Shown here piece after piece: positions 1 to 10,612 of a stretch of DNA of 64,000 bases. The notes under the pieces are model-generated. The model worked only from the letters and a program-made list of their open reading frames with translations. It searched no databases and was not told the origin of the DNA. The number at the start of each line of letters is the position of its first letter. The first letter of the stretch is position 1. Position numbers and translations under genes: made by a program. The stretch comes from Gnetum montanum (lineage: Eukaryota > Streptophyta > Gnetopsida > Gnetales > Gnetaceae). The stretch covers positions 189,910-253,909 of the forward strand of contig MNCI01002656.1 in NCBI GenBank assembly GCA_015680685.1, read 5' to 3'.

Positions 1-715
1 ATCCTCTTTGCTATTCCAGTGCAACCGAGATAAGTGGTCTACAACTATGTTCTCGGTGCCCTTTCGATCTATCATTGTTAGATCGAACTCCTGTAGGATT
101 ACCAGCCATCGTATAATATGAGGGCTAACTGTTGGATTTTTCATGAGGAACCTAATTGCACTATGATCTATATGAATGTACACTTTGTAGCCTAACACAT
201 AGTTCCTAAACTTATCTAGTGTAAACACTACAATCATTAATTCTTTTTCTATAGTTGTGTAGTTAAGTTGTGCACCGAGGATACTCCTACTTGCACAGTG
301 GATGTAGTAAGAGCGCTTTTGGTCATCTAACTATGTAAGTATGGCTCCTAAGGCATAATTGGATGCGTCAGTCATTATATGGAATAGTCTGGACTAGTTA
401 GGGGCTTGTAGAATGGAAGTTTCCACAAGCTTTTATTTTAAACTTTGGAATGCTTGTTCACATTCCTTGGTCCATTCGAATGGTGCATCCTTCTTCGTTA
501 GTTCTACCAACGATTTGGAAATCTTGGAGAAGTTCTCAATGAATCTTTGATAGTAGCCAATGTGTCCAAGGAATGACTGAATGTCTTTAATAGTTTTCGA
601 TTATTGGGTGATCCCTTAGATGACTCTAACTTTATCTGAGTCCACCTCTATTCCTGACTGTGAAATCTTATGCCCAAGTACTACACCCTCTTGGACCATC
701 AAATGGATTTTCTGC
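1..715 (-). pseudogene. RT thumb/connection and RNase H of element A, broken
   Basis: On the minus strand, below the RT core, the translation gives a connection region (LGHIGYYQRFIENFSKI) and an RNase H opening with a TDASNYALGAIL block, then IHIDHSAIRFLMKNP and DHLSRLHW, all typical of Ty3/gypsy RNase H. Stops interrupt it several times (for example before the LDDQKRSYYIHC segment). The window edge cuts it, so integrase is not visible. Confidence 0.8.
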
Positions 716-1290
716 CAGTTGAGCCTTAAGTTGGTTTCTACACATCATTTTAGCACTTGATCTAATCGGTCCAAGCTTGATCAAAGCTTGTCCCATAAGT
801 AGAGAAGTCGTCCATAAAGACTTCCACTTCGTTCCCTATCTGCTGTTGGAATATGCTTAGAACTAAACGTTGAAATGTGGTAGGAGCATTGCACAAACCA
901 AATGGAATTTTTTTATATGCAAACATTCCCCAAGGATTGGTGAACATTATTTTGGCTTGATCTTCTGGTGCAATTCGTATTTGGTTGTATCCACTATAAC
1001 CATCCAGAAAACTATAATAGTGATGCCCTGCTATGGTGTCTAGGACTTGGTCAACGAATGGCAAAGGAAAGTGATCCTTGAATGTTGCCATGTTCAGTAG
1101 CCTAAAATCTATACACATCCTCCATTTGCCTCCCTTTTTAGGCACGATCACTAGAGGGCTAATCCATTCACTATCAGCTATGGGATATATGAACCCAACC
1201 TTAAGAAGCTATTCTATCTCTTGTTTTACTATTTGTTTCAATTTTGGGTTCAATCGCCTTTCATGGAGGGGTCCATGTAAATCCTATGTT
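716..1290 (-). pseudogene. Reverse transcriptase core of element A
   Basis: An open stretch of 129 codons (762-1151) contains the fingers/palm motifs: IVPKKGGKWRMCIDFR, the KDHFPLPFVDQ block, FLDGYSGYNQI with the first catalytic Asp, and VFMDDFS as the catalytic FxDD box. Upstream to about 1290 the frame reads WISPLVIVPKK after VGFIYP, as expected for the RT N-terminus. A frameshift near 762 leads into the thumb region, and a Cys/Arg codon nearby has become TGA. The catalytic aspartates are present but the gene is interrupted. Confidence 0.88.
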
Positions 1291-1513
1291 GGCATATCCT
1301 AGGATCTATTCTGGTTAACTCGGGGTATGACCAGGCAAAAGCTTTTGACCACTTGTTTATCACTTTCAGTAGTCTTTCTTTTTGTTTGGGAATAAGTCTT
1401 GCATTGATGATTACTGATTTTTAATTTTCAAGGGTCATATACTCCATACTGGTAGGCAATGGTTTCAAATCTAGGGGCTCTTGTTTAAATCTCTCAAGAA
1501 TTTCCAAATTCCC

Positions 1514-2230
1514 TTAGTTGATGTTTTTGAGGTTAAGGTTTGGAAGTTGGCAACGGAGTTTCTCAAGTGTGTCTATGGTTCTAATGTAAGCACTAGTTAT
1601 TCCCTCAGTTAATTCCATGCATGTTATTGAGTTGCTCTCTTGATCAGCCATTAGCCACTGGGTGACTTCTTGTTGTGTGGCTGTTGCATACAGGCACCTT
1701 TGTATATTAATTTCTTGTGCACACCGATTGCATGCAGGCAATGCTAAACTTCGCATAACCCATGATTTCTACACACAATGGCACCCTGTGTCATTGTATG
1801 TGATGCATGGAACTTTCTTCTTCTCGATCTTTCCAAAAGTATTCTTCTTGGATATTTCCAGGGCAGGATTGTGGATTCCTAGGCATGCATCTATAGTACT
1901 TAGCCATNCAGGATTGTGGATTCCTAGGCATGCATCTATAGTACTTAGCCATGCTCTTCCCATTATTATTGGGAAGCCCCCCTTACCATTGTTTAGTTGT
2001 ATCACAAGGAAATCAGCTGGATACGACCACCCACATATAGTGGTAATGATGTCCTCCACTAGTCCCAAGGGGACAGTGATGGATTGGTCGGCCAGCTCTA
2101 GTCAAATGTTACTCTTCCTTAATGGAGGAAGGTTCCAAGCTTTGTACATCTCCTATGATATTAGGTTGACTCTAGAACCTGAGTCCAGAAGAGCTTTACA
2201 TTGTTCATTCCCAACAACTTGGAGATAGAT
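1514..2230 (-). pseudogene. Retroviral-type aspartic protease and following linker of element A
   Basis: The minus strand near 2190 reads ALLDSGSRVNLIS, the active-site D-S-G of a retroelement protease, followed by ADQSITVPLG, the CGWSYPADFLVI flap-like segment and PIIMGRAWLST, the usual second hydrophobic block. A Cys-rich linker (LPACNRCAQE) follows before RT. The same arrangement is seen in element D (25908-26660) and in F (39247-39620). The frame crosses the N at 1908 because the duplicated 44 bases plus N make 45, so the reading frame is kept with one unknown residue. Confidence 0.78.
1864..1952. repeat. 44-bp direct duplication around a single N (probable contig-join artefact)
   Basis: Bases 1864-1907 and 1909-1952 are identical and separated only by the N at 1908. 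The homologous protease of element D (about 26358-26425) has one copy of this stretch. This pattern is expected when two overlapping contigs are joined without merging their overlap. Confidence 0.85.
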
Positions 2231-2456
2231 TAGAGGACTTCCAAGATCAAAGAATTTCCTAGGAAGGTGGCCCACCTTAATCTAGTCAGTAACGACATTT
2301 GTTAACATAACCGTGTGTGTGAAGCTTGATTTTTGGATGGAAGGAGGTCCTGAAACCTTATTTGGTATGGAGGTGTTTAGAAGTTCAACTGCTTATGATG
2401 GTGAGGGCTTAGTTGGATTGTTGGTTTTGAAGAAAGGTCTTTTAGACATAAGATTG

Positions 2457-4817
2457 TTAGAACCAACTGCGAGTTGAGGATTCACAACCCTTGTGACATT
2501 GGGTTACTGCAGTTGAGTGGGGAATACCCCTTGCATCGCTGGAGCAGGTCACGGATGGATTTGGAGGATGGTATGTTTGTGGGTTGTCTCTCCTAGGAGA
2601 AGGAGTCCTATAATACTCTTGAGCTTGGTAGTGATGTTGTTGGGTTGCGTGACTGACAGAGTCACTTGGAGAGATTGTCTGTTGCACGTAATAGCCATAT
2701 GGATCTGGTTGCTGGTAAGGATATTGTTGCCTTGGTGGTGGCATCCCCCATGATTGTGGGTATTGCCACTGCTGGTGTTGCTCAATAGGTTGTGGCAAAG
2801 TTCCACTTGGATAATACGTTAAGGGTTGGTGGAATTGCCTTGGGTTACCTTGGGGATAAGGTAACCTTCGAGGTGCTTGCCGTTTGTTAAGTCATGGGTT
2901 AAGTGCATACACCCCAAGCTCTTGCAGATGTGAGATTATTGGGCAACATCCCTTAGGATGGTCATACTGGCATATTTCACATTCATCGTCATTATCCATA
3001 TCAGAATCCACAACCTCTTCAAAGATAGCTATTTTACCCTTAACTTTGTTACATGCATGGTCTAGATCCCTCTTTTTCTTTCTATCATAGTCACTACTTC
3101 GCTCCTTAGACTCCTTTACAATTTTGAGAACGGGTTCAAATCTACTATCTAAGGAGTCCCACATTTGGTCTACCTTTGCCAACACTTCTATTGTTAATTT
3201 TTGAAGTAGAAAGGTTTTCCTATTCACCATCTCCTTGAGTGGTGACTCTTCATCCTCCTCACAGAATCTCACTCCCTTTTTTCGAAGGGAAGGATTGCGG
3301 TTGTACCCTTCCGCACTTTCTCTCTTACGTAGCTCTCCTTCTTCCTTAGCTACTTGCTCTAGCAATCTATGGATCTGATGGAACCTAAGCTTTAATAATC
3401 TCCCTTGGGCATACATTCCAAGGATTCTCCTAGTTTCATGCCTAAGTCCATCTACGAGATGGCATAATTGATCTTGCTGCGAGTAACCATGGCCCGAGAA
3501 ACGATGTAACAGTGCATAGTATCAGCCCATGGCAGCATCCAAGGATTTGTGAGTTCCCTACTTTCATCCTTGGATTTTTTTTCATAGGTTGGACACTTGG
3601 GAGTACATTTGATACTTATTGTTGAATAGTTCTATCATCATACTCCACCTTCGAATGGATTCCAGTTCTAAGGACCAGTACCAACTTTCTGCTTCTTTTA
3701 CCAGTGTCCTTGGGAACAACTTTAGCTTTTTCCATTCGTTCTCAATGTTCTGCAAGGCACATGCATTGTGAAATGCTTGTAAGTGGTTTTGAGGATCAAT
3801 GTTGTATCCCCCCTGAAATCGTGGGATATTATTCATGTCTAGTCTCTTGATCCTGCTATCTTTTTGGTGCCTTGTGGGTATTCTAATGGCCTCTGTGATG
3901 TCTAACATGCTTTGGGTTGCAAGTAGGGGTTCTTCATGGTCATTTCTCTCATAGCGTTTATGACGTCTACATGGTTCCCTAATTTTCCTTCTTCCATGCC
4001 ATGATTCTCTAGAATGCCCTCATCCTCGTTCTCGACTCTCTCGTCGAGGTCTCTCATTTTGTTTACCCTTATCCTCATGGTTAGGTTCCTTATGATTACA
4101 TCCCGATACAAAAGGAGAGGGTGAATGTGATGATGAAGGTGAAGAAGAAGGAGAACCATTTCCATGACGATGTTTCCTACCTTCTCTTTAGTGGTCCCGG
4201 CCCCGATTGTGATGACCATCAGAATGCCCATCCTTATCATGTGTTTGTGTTTCCTTGTTGAACACTTGGTGTTTGTGGGGATCAGAACCAGGGTTGTGAA
4301 ATATGGAGTGAAGGTTCTAATACACCACCTCCTCACTATCTTTAGGAGGGGGAACATCATTTTGTGGAGAACTTATTGAAATAGGTTCACCACCCTCAAT
4401 TTCACTTAAGATGAGTGGAGCATTACGGGGTCCTTTTCCCTTCAACGATGTATGATAACTCTTCTGTCACAAGTCCTGTTGATGTTGCACTTCTATGGGA
4501 TGGTAGTCCCTTGTGTCATAATCACATGTAACATACTCTGCATACAACTATGACATGCCTATTTTTGCAAGGGCACGAAGGAGCATGTTGGGGGCTACTC
4601 GGTCTGGAGGCAACACTATGTTACCCTCCAAGTCTCTCCAACGCAGTTGTTCATCTTGATGGAGAATAAAGGTAAATTCAGGTATATACTCATCGTGATG
4701 AATATATACCACACAGAATTGTTGAGGAACTGGTAGATTTTGGTTATGTGTGTTGTGCCGCCGACTGTCTTTTGTGTGAGTCCTAGGCAGTGAAGTGCTT
4801 TTGTGCGAAGAAGAAGA
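2457..4817 (-). pseudogene. gag polyprotein of element A, broken
   Basis: Starts at the ATG of MSSSSHKS (4817), about 130 bases downstream of the primer site. In order: a short N-terminal block with HQDEQLRWRDLEGN, a charged Ser/Arg/His-rich segment, the capsid-like region (MLDITEAIRIPTRHQK at 3908, then LKLFPRTLVKEAESWYW, near 3680), a basic linker, and a zinc knuckle CEICQYDHPKGCC near 2950 with spacing C-x2-C-x3-H-x4-C, followed by a Pro/Gln/Tyr-rich tail. Several stops and frameshifts break it. It is closely similar to gag of element D along its length. Role by family: particle structure and RNA packaging. Confidence 0.85.
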
Positions 4818-4944
4818 CATTTTTGTCTTGTTCGGTGTGTAGTTTGTCATTATCTTATTTTTTTTGATCAACCCTAAGGGTTTTTTCTAGCTCCCAATGA
4901 TATGGATGATCTCCTATGTTCTACGTAGTTCAAAAACAACTAAG

Positions 4945-4963
4945 TCCTTGGCAACGACACCAA
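4945..4963 (-). other. Primer-binding site of element A
   Basis: Directly inside the LTR end, the minus strand reads TTGGTGTCGTTGCCAAGGA. This resembles the TGGCGCCGTTGCCGGGGA primer site of Athila-like elements, usually assigned to a tRNA-Asp; a few mismatches reflect decay. Confidence 0.8.
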
Positions 4964-5231
4964 TGATGAGTGGTGAGGTACCCCTACCCTCAACCATATG
5001 AATACGAGCATCTCATGCGTGATCGGGTCGAACTCCAAGGACTAAGTGCTTATGCACCCTAATGGAACACTTAAGGTTAATCAATCGCTGTCTTCCCAGA
5101 CTTACTTGTATTGTCACGGTTGTATGGTTAAGTAAGCCTGAGGTGTATGATTTTTATATCTTTTATCTTTTTAACGCCTATGCTAGTGGGGAAAGGTGAA
5201 GAGAACTAAATAGCTAATTTTCATTAACTAG
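4964..5231 (-). repeat. Truncated 5' LTR of element A (U5/R side only)
   Basis: Begins on the plus strand with TGATGAGTGGTGAGGTACCC, the family's LTR end, and aligns with the first ~270 bases of the LTRs at 29454 and 23150. Similarity stops at about 5231; the TATA box and the GATATC array are missing. Confidence 0.85.
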
Positions 5232-5479
5232 TTGCACTTGAAAGGATGCAGCATTCTCTAAAATCTGTTGCGACTAATGACTCTCCTCTCCTCTTGTTTG
5301 AATGGACACCTCACCCCTTACATGATCTATAGAGACAGTGGGCCATATGGTACCATCGATGACGTAGAAGAGATTTGCATCATCATGACTTCCCCAACTA
5401 ATTGTCTCAGCGATGGCCCTGAGATGGCTCATCGATGGTCGATAGTCCTACGATGGTGGTAGTTGATCTCGCTAGCTTA

Positions 5480-6524
5480 TGCTAGGCCCTGCTTCTTGCT
5501 ATTGATTGGGTCCTATGCTTGGAGGTTGGCTGGGCCCTGCAAGTTGGGTTGCAATGGGCCCCACCATCTGTGCTTACTCTTATTATGGCTCCAACATCTC
5601 ACTAGCAATCTTCATTGTAGCTAGTGGCTTTAGCAGTTCAACGTATGAAGCATTTTGGGCTTTCCAGAGGACATCATTGGTGTATCCTTGATTATTAGCA
5701 TGCTTGCATAGCTTCCTGATGAGACAAGAAAAGGGCAACACAAACTTCCCTATATTACGTTCTTCAAACTGCCTTAGGATCTCTATGAAATATAGATGAG
5801 ATAGGTTAGCATTAACCTTTCCCATCAATATCGCACATCCTCTTGTCGCATATGTTAGAATTTTGTTTAACCTTTTTGTGGGGAAGGCGTGATAAGTTCC
5901 AATTTTAAAGTAGATTTTCTCTTCCAATGTAAACTCTCCATAGGTCTTATCTTCTTTATTGGATGCCATGTTTAATCAAATCTTTCGTGCATCAGCATTA
6001 GAGTGGGTGGATAGACAAGCAACCTTTGGCCCTGTATTTAGAAGGTTTAACACTTCTGAAATGGCTTGAGTGGAAAAATCAATAGATACACCACAAATGT
6101 TAACTGTGGTGCCTTCTTCTTTATTGTGCTAGAATTGGTACATTTCTCCTAAGTACGAGGAACTGCTTTTGGAGAGGATAGGCCATAAGGGAGAACCCTT
6201 GAGGTGGTCCCTAAGGACCTTAGGAGAAAATTCTATGAAAGGTTTGAAGTTTAATTCCATGATTAGTGTAGCTAATGTGGACCTTTCACAGATGGCTTGG
6301 ACACATTCTGGGGGCAACGTGAGGTGTCGTCCCTGTTTAGGCACTACAACAGCTCCACCTTCTACTTGCCTTGATTGCACAGTGGCAGGGTCTTCTTGAT
6401 GGATATTGAATGATTGCTCCTCCTGTTCTGCATGTTGTTTGGTAGGCATATGTCCCTTACCTCTCTTGGGTTACTTAAACACACCTTGAGAGGGACCTTC
6501 TTGTTGTGCATGCTTTGGGGCCAT
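5480..6524 (-). pseudogene. Accessory ORF of element C (similar to plant transposon-associated proteins)
   Basis: Begins at an ATG at 6524 (MAPKHAQQEGPSQG) and continues through two open blocks: about 6449-6129 and 5969-5583. The second contains EEKIYFKIGTYHAFPTKRLN, then FVLPFSCLIRKLCKHANNQG, which recalls the plant putative transposon protein domain (PF20167) often carried by Athila/Tat-type elements; that match is from memory and should be treated as tentative. Element B carries a remnant of the same N-terminus (MAPKRGQQEGPSQGA near 13243). It lies next to where the 3' LTR should be, the place of envelope-like or accessory genes in this group. Stops separate the blocks. Confidence 0.55.
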
Positions 6525-6539
6525 CTGCAATCACATGGG

Positions 6540-8430
6540 GCCCATCATTAGTAAGGTTGCTTACCAAAGTTAATTCTGCGTTACTTCTTGCCTTAATGAG
6601 TTAATTCTAATTCCATGTGATTTTAAGATTAAGAGTTTTTATGGAAATGTCCCTACAAGATTTTAATATTTGGTCCCCTTTGCTTAGGTGGTTTCAGAGT
6701 TTAATTTCCTGGTATAGATAAGGAGATGAAATTGTTTTTGGATTCTTATAACAAATTACCCTTAATAGTGTCCTTCAAGAAATGAAAAATTTTGAAAAAA
6801 TGTATGCATAATTCGGTGTGCACCCCTCCCCCACGACGAAGCTAAATGCTCTGGGTTCAAGTAGGTTCAGACAGAATGAAAATCGGAGTAGTAGTGAGCA
6901 AGTTATGGTTATCAAAGGAAGAGGTGTGCAATTGCAAGTTATAGAAGAAAATTTGAAAAACTTGCCTTGCGTAAATAGTTGCAAATGATGGTGATAGGTG
7001 TGGGGGACCATATATTTATATATTTTAAGAATGGGATATCGTGTACCCGCTAGCGGGGACCCGATATTGCATCCTACCAACAATAGGGCACTTAAAAAAT
7101 TTACCAAATTTTTGAAAATTTTTGAAAATTTTTAAATTTTTTGTAACTCCAAGGTATAAATTGAGGATATGTAGGTCAATGTAAAGGGGTATAGGGTAAT
7201 ACAAACTAGTCTTGAAGGCATAAGAAGTATAATGGTGTAAAATATGTTAATGAGAATCATGAAGAGTGGGGGAAAAAAGGACATGAGTTATCTTATAAGA
7301 ACATTTGAACTTGAAGGATGATAAGGGAAATAAGAATGTTGGTAATGCTTAGAGGGTATAAGATGATGTGTGGAAGATGTGTTACAAGTGCAAATTACAA
7401 AAGTCATGCAAGTGGGTCCTCTCCAAAGCAGGTTCTAACCGATAGTGCCCTTGCGTAACCACATCTTAAAATGTCCATAGGCACTAGAAGGGTTAAATGT
7501 AATCTACACTGATGCAAGAAAATGCACACATGTAGAGACCACTGTGATGAGGTATAAATTCAATGCTACACAAGTCACAAGTCCCAAATACATGAATAGC
7601 GAGGTAAGGAAAATTTTAGAAGGGATTGTAGAGATTGGGACATGAGATAACTGGCCCAGGGTAGAATGAATCCTTAATGTAAGGCATGATTAATGTGTCA
7701 TTGACCCTTCACTCCAAAATTAGGATCCAGTCCATTCCTCTAATCAGTGACATCGCATTGCTTCATCCAATGATGGACAACCATAAGAGCACCATGATAG
7801 CAAGGCATATGATCACTTGGTATTTCGTTCAAGGGAGGAGTGATTTTTGCATTATGGCACACACATGTGTGTGTGTGTGTGTGTTTTTTTTTGAAGTATT
7901 AGTTTATCCAGAGAAGCCCCTACCTTTAGGCATGGGTACATGTCTTTCCAATGGGACCCCTTGGAATAGCATTATTATTATTTCTTGTTGAGTGCCTTTT
8001 GATTACTCTTACTTCCATTTTTTGTTAGATCTACAAGGATCTTAGTACAACCAAGCTGCATGATAGCTCCTACAATTCCCTTGATGTCACACCCTGTCCA
8101 TTCATTCTTAGTCCATCCTTCTTCACTATAGGTATGATAACATAAGGATACTTTAAGTTTTAATGATTAAGAATATCATTGTACTTAGGGTAGAACCTCT
8201 TATTAATAGAATGGATGAATGGGTGTTGTGGGTTCGTTGTCCAAATAATTAGTCACCTGAGACTTCATAGCGTAAAATAACACCTTAACCAACAAGTCAC
8301 ATGAGTGTTTTATTTGTAGATGAGATTACTCACAAAAAGATAAAAAGACAAAAAGACAATAAGTTGAAAAGTGAAAAACTAAAAAAAATAAAATTTCAAA
8401 ATTAAAGAAAATGAAAAAATATTTATTAAT
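6540..8430 (-). other. Non-coding module of element C, shared with B, D and F
   Basis: About 1.9 kb without a convincing gene. The part from about 7400 to 8300 aligns with 13520-14480 (B), 24690-25560 (D) and 36700-37600 (F). Shared islands include GTGGGTCCTCCCCAAAG, a CCATAGGCnCTAG stretch, a GGCATGGGTACATGTCTTTC island and GATGTCACACCC. A (TG)n tract is at 7864-7883. Confidence 0.7.
6985..7075 (-). promoter_or_regulatory. Internal U3-like module: GATATC sites next to a TATA-rich stretch
   Basis: Inside the non-coding module the minus strand reads CGATATC-type motifs (a perfect GATATC near 7036 and a GCAATATCGGG near 7062) followed immediately by ATATATAAATATATGG. This is the same order as in the LTR promoters of the family (GATATC sites, then TATA), but here it is internal. 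It could be an extra promoter or an LTR remnant. Confidence 0.45.
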
Positions 8431-8649
8431 CCTACTTGTTATTAGAATGGGGGGTATCCCCCATAACTAAACAGTTGAGTATGGCGAGGATTAATAAATG
8501 AAAAATTGGAATCCTTGCATGTTGGGCGTATTGGGATCTAGTCATATTTGAACCATTGGGTGTCTTTTGATGTGGTGGTTGGAATGTACCCTGAGTGAGG
8601 TTCACACACTTGGTTATAGTAAACATAGTGGGGCAATTTATAAGATGTA

Positions 8650-10477
8650 GTCAATTGATGAGTGGTTGATCCATTATGGCACTCGTGACTATAAGATGGT
8701 ATGCAAGGATCGATTTGTCTTCCTCGGTGGTTATATTCATTGGGCCAGATGGTTGTTGGAGTATTTGTTGATGGCCCAAAGAAAGTAACATGAGGTGTTG
8801 GATTTGAGGAGGGAGCTGCACCACAATGTTGGGATTGTACTGTGTTGGAAGGTGTAGTGGGCCCAGAGGTGTGCTATCCCTTCTTATGGTCACGTATAAA
8901 GAAGGGATGCCTATGATGTTGTGGAGGATTCCCACTACTATTGATAGTAGTAGCACAAGTAACATTCGTGGGTTGGTGCAGTGGCGCAAAACCCTTTGGA
9001 ACATTTGGTGGCGATATAGAAGGAGGTGAAGGATGAGAATTTTAAAATTAAGGAGAAGTGTAAGGTATCCAAGGTGGTGGTCCTGTTGAAGAGGATACAG
9101 GTTGATAGTATTGAGGAGAATAATAAATATGTGATGAGATAGAGGATGTTGACTCGGTTGGAGAAACAGGATGTTGGACTTGATAAGCACTTAGGGTTGG
9201 ATGATATGAAGGGTGTACCTAGTTTGAGGGTGGCCTCCCCCATGACTGGGATTGTTGCCATTGTGATCGAACATAGTATCTTTGTATGAAATCTGGATGT
9301 AACACTCTTCTCCAATGCTCTTGTAAATGTGACAAGATTGGACATTGGCCCTTGGGGTGATTGTACAGGCAAATGTTGCATTGATACGTATGATTAGTAG
9401 TTGAGCTTTTATTTTTTCCAGCCCTTATTTCCAATTATCTAAAGGTATTTCATCTTGCTTCTTGGTTTGTCATAATTATATCTCCAATAATGTTGGCATA
9501 TTCTTCACATTTTTTATGCATCCATTTCATCATCTTATTGATCTTTGCCTTAATTTCATCCAATGGTTGTAGTACTAGCAAAGATGGTTCCACCTCCTTG
9601 AGGTGAATTGATTTCTCCTCTTTATTATCATGGGCCCTTGTTGATTTAAGGTTTTGGATTTGTTGAGATTTTTCAGCATTCTCCCATCTAGCCATTTCTC
9701 CTTCTTCTTTTGCTACCTACTTAATAAGCTCTTAGACTTGATGGTTTCGGAGCTCATATAGTTGACCTTGGGCATACATCCCTAGGGTCTCCCTTATTTC
9801 ATTACGGAGCCCATCTATGATATGATACATTAGCCTTTCCTCGAAGAACCCATGGCCTGGGCAGTTATTTAGTAATGCATAATATCTTTCTAAGGCCATA
9901 TCCAAGGGTTCATGTTGTGCTTGTTACCACTCTTGGATTTGTTTCCTCAAGGCTGACACTCTTGCATAGGTTTGATATCTTTTGTTGAAGAGTTCTACCA
10001 TTGTTGGCCAACGTCGGATTGATTTTGGTTTTAAGGACCTATACCATACTCTTTCATGGCTAATGAGTATCATAGGAAAGAGCTTAAGTTTTTGCCATCC
10101 ATTATCGATGTTGTTCCATGCACAGGCATTGTAGAAGGCTTGTAAATGTTGTTGCGGATCTAAATCATAGCCTCCTGAAAACTTAGGAAAGTTGTTTAAT
10201 CGAGCCTCGGTAGATGGCTTTCTTTGCGATGCCTGCAGGATATTCGAATAGCCTCTTGTAATTGTGTTAGGCTCATAGTGGCCAATAGGGGTTCATCGTC
10301 ACTAGGTATGTTATGCATTCGTGAGTTGGGATGATGTTGTCTTCGTTTATGTTTATAGAAAACCCCTAAATCAGATCGGGTACTCCAAACTTCATCTTCA
10401 TCATCATACAATTTGTTGGTTCTCCAACGAATTGCCCTACTGGTTGTTACATTATCATAATATTGTAAAAGAGACAT
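8650..10477 (-). pseudogene. gag of element C (second gag subfamily), broken
   Basis: Start chosen at MSLLQYYDN (10477), matched by the starts in B (32058) and E (21858, as MPILQDYNN). In order: acidic N-terminus, LPRLD...FSGGYDLDPQQHLQAF, the WYRSLKPKSIRRWPTMVELF block, NCPGHGFFEERLMYHIIDGL, a coiled, charged linker (9695-9450), zinc knuckle CNICLYNHPKGQC near 9370 (C-x2-C-x3-H-x4-C), then a Ser/Pro/Tyr/His-rich tail to about 8650. No protease follows. Stops such as in RKQIQEW*Q indicate decay. Confidence 0.8.
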
Positions 10478-10591
10478 GGTGTGTGAAATTGTATGTGAAT
10501 TAACTAAAATTAATTTATTTTCTAAAAGATGTATCATGAATACTTTGTTACATCGATCTTATATGATGCAACTAATCTAAATAACTAGCAC

Positions 10592-10612
10592 CGTCCTTAG
10601 CAATGGTGCCAA
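10592..10612 (-). other. Primer-binding site of element C
   Basis: The minus strand reads TTGGCACCATTGCTAAGGACG immediately inside the LTR end; same Athila-type primer site as the other members. Confidence 0.75.

Larger units (their letters stand above)
1..5231 (-). mobile_element. Element A: Athila-like Ty3/gypsy retrotransposon, 5' part, decayed
   Basis: Read on the minus strand the order is truncated 5' LTR, primer-binding site, gag, protease, RT, RNase H; integrase and the 3' LTR would lie to the left of the window. The RT core (KDHFPLPF, FLDGYSGYNQI, MPFGLCNAP-like block, FMDDFS) and the primer site resemble the Athila lineage; the lineage call is from recognition, not from a tree. It is the only member of the TGATGAG-LTR group here that still has RT. 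Many in-frame stops and some frameshifts make it non-functional. The 5' LTR lacks its U3 part and stops abruptly at about 5231. Confidence 0.88.

Noticed and set aside
5212-5219. AGCTAA near the A/C junction, matching GCTAA after the LTR of C at 11478, considered as a target duplication of C
   Set aside because: The bases at 5212 are part of the conserved LTR sequence of A and continue in alignment with the D LTR, so the match is chance.
7864-7892. TG/T simple repeat
   Set aside because: Ordinary microsatellite in a non-coding module; a similar one at 25248 may be inherited or independent.
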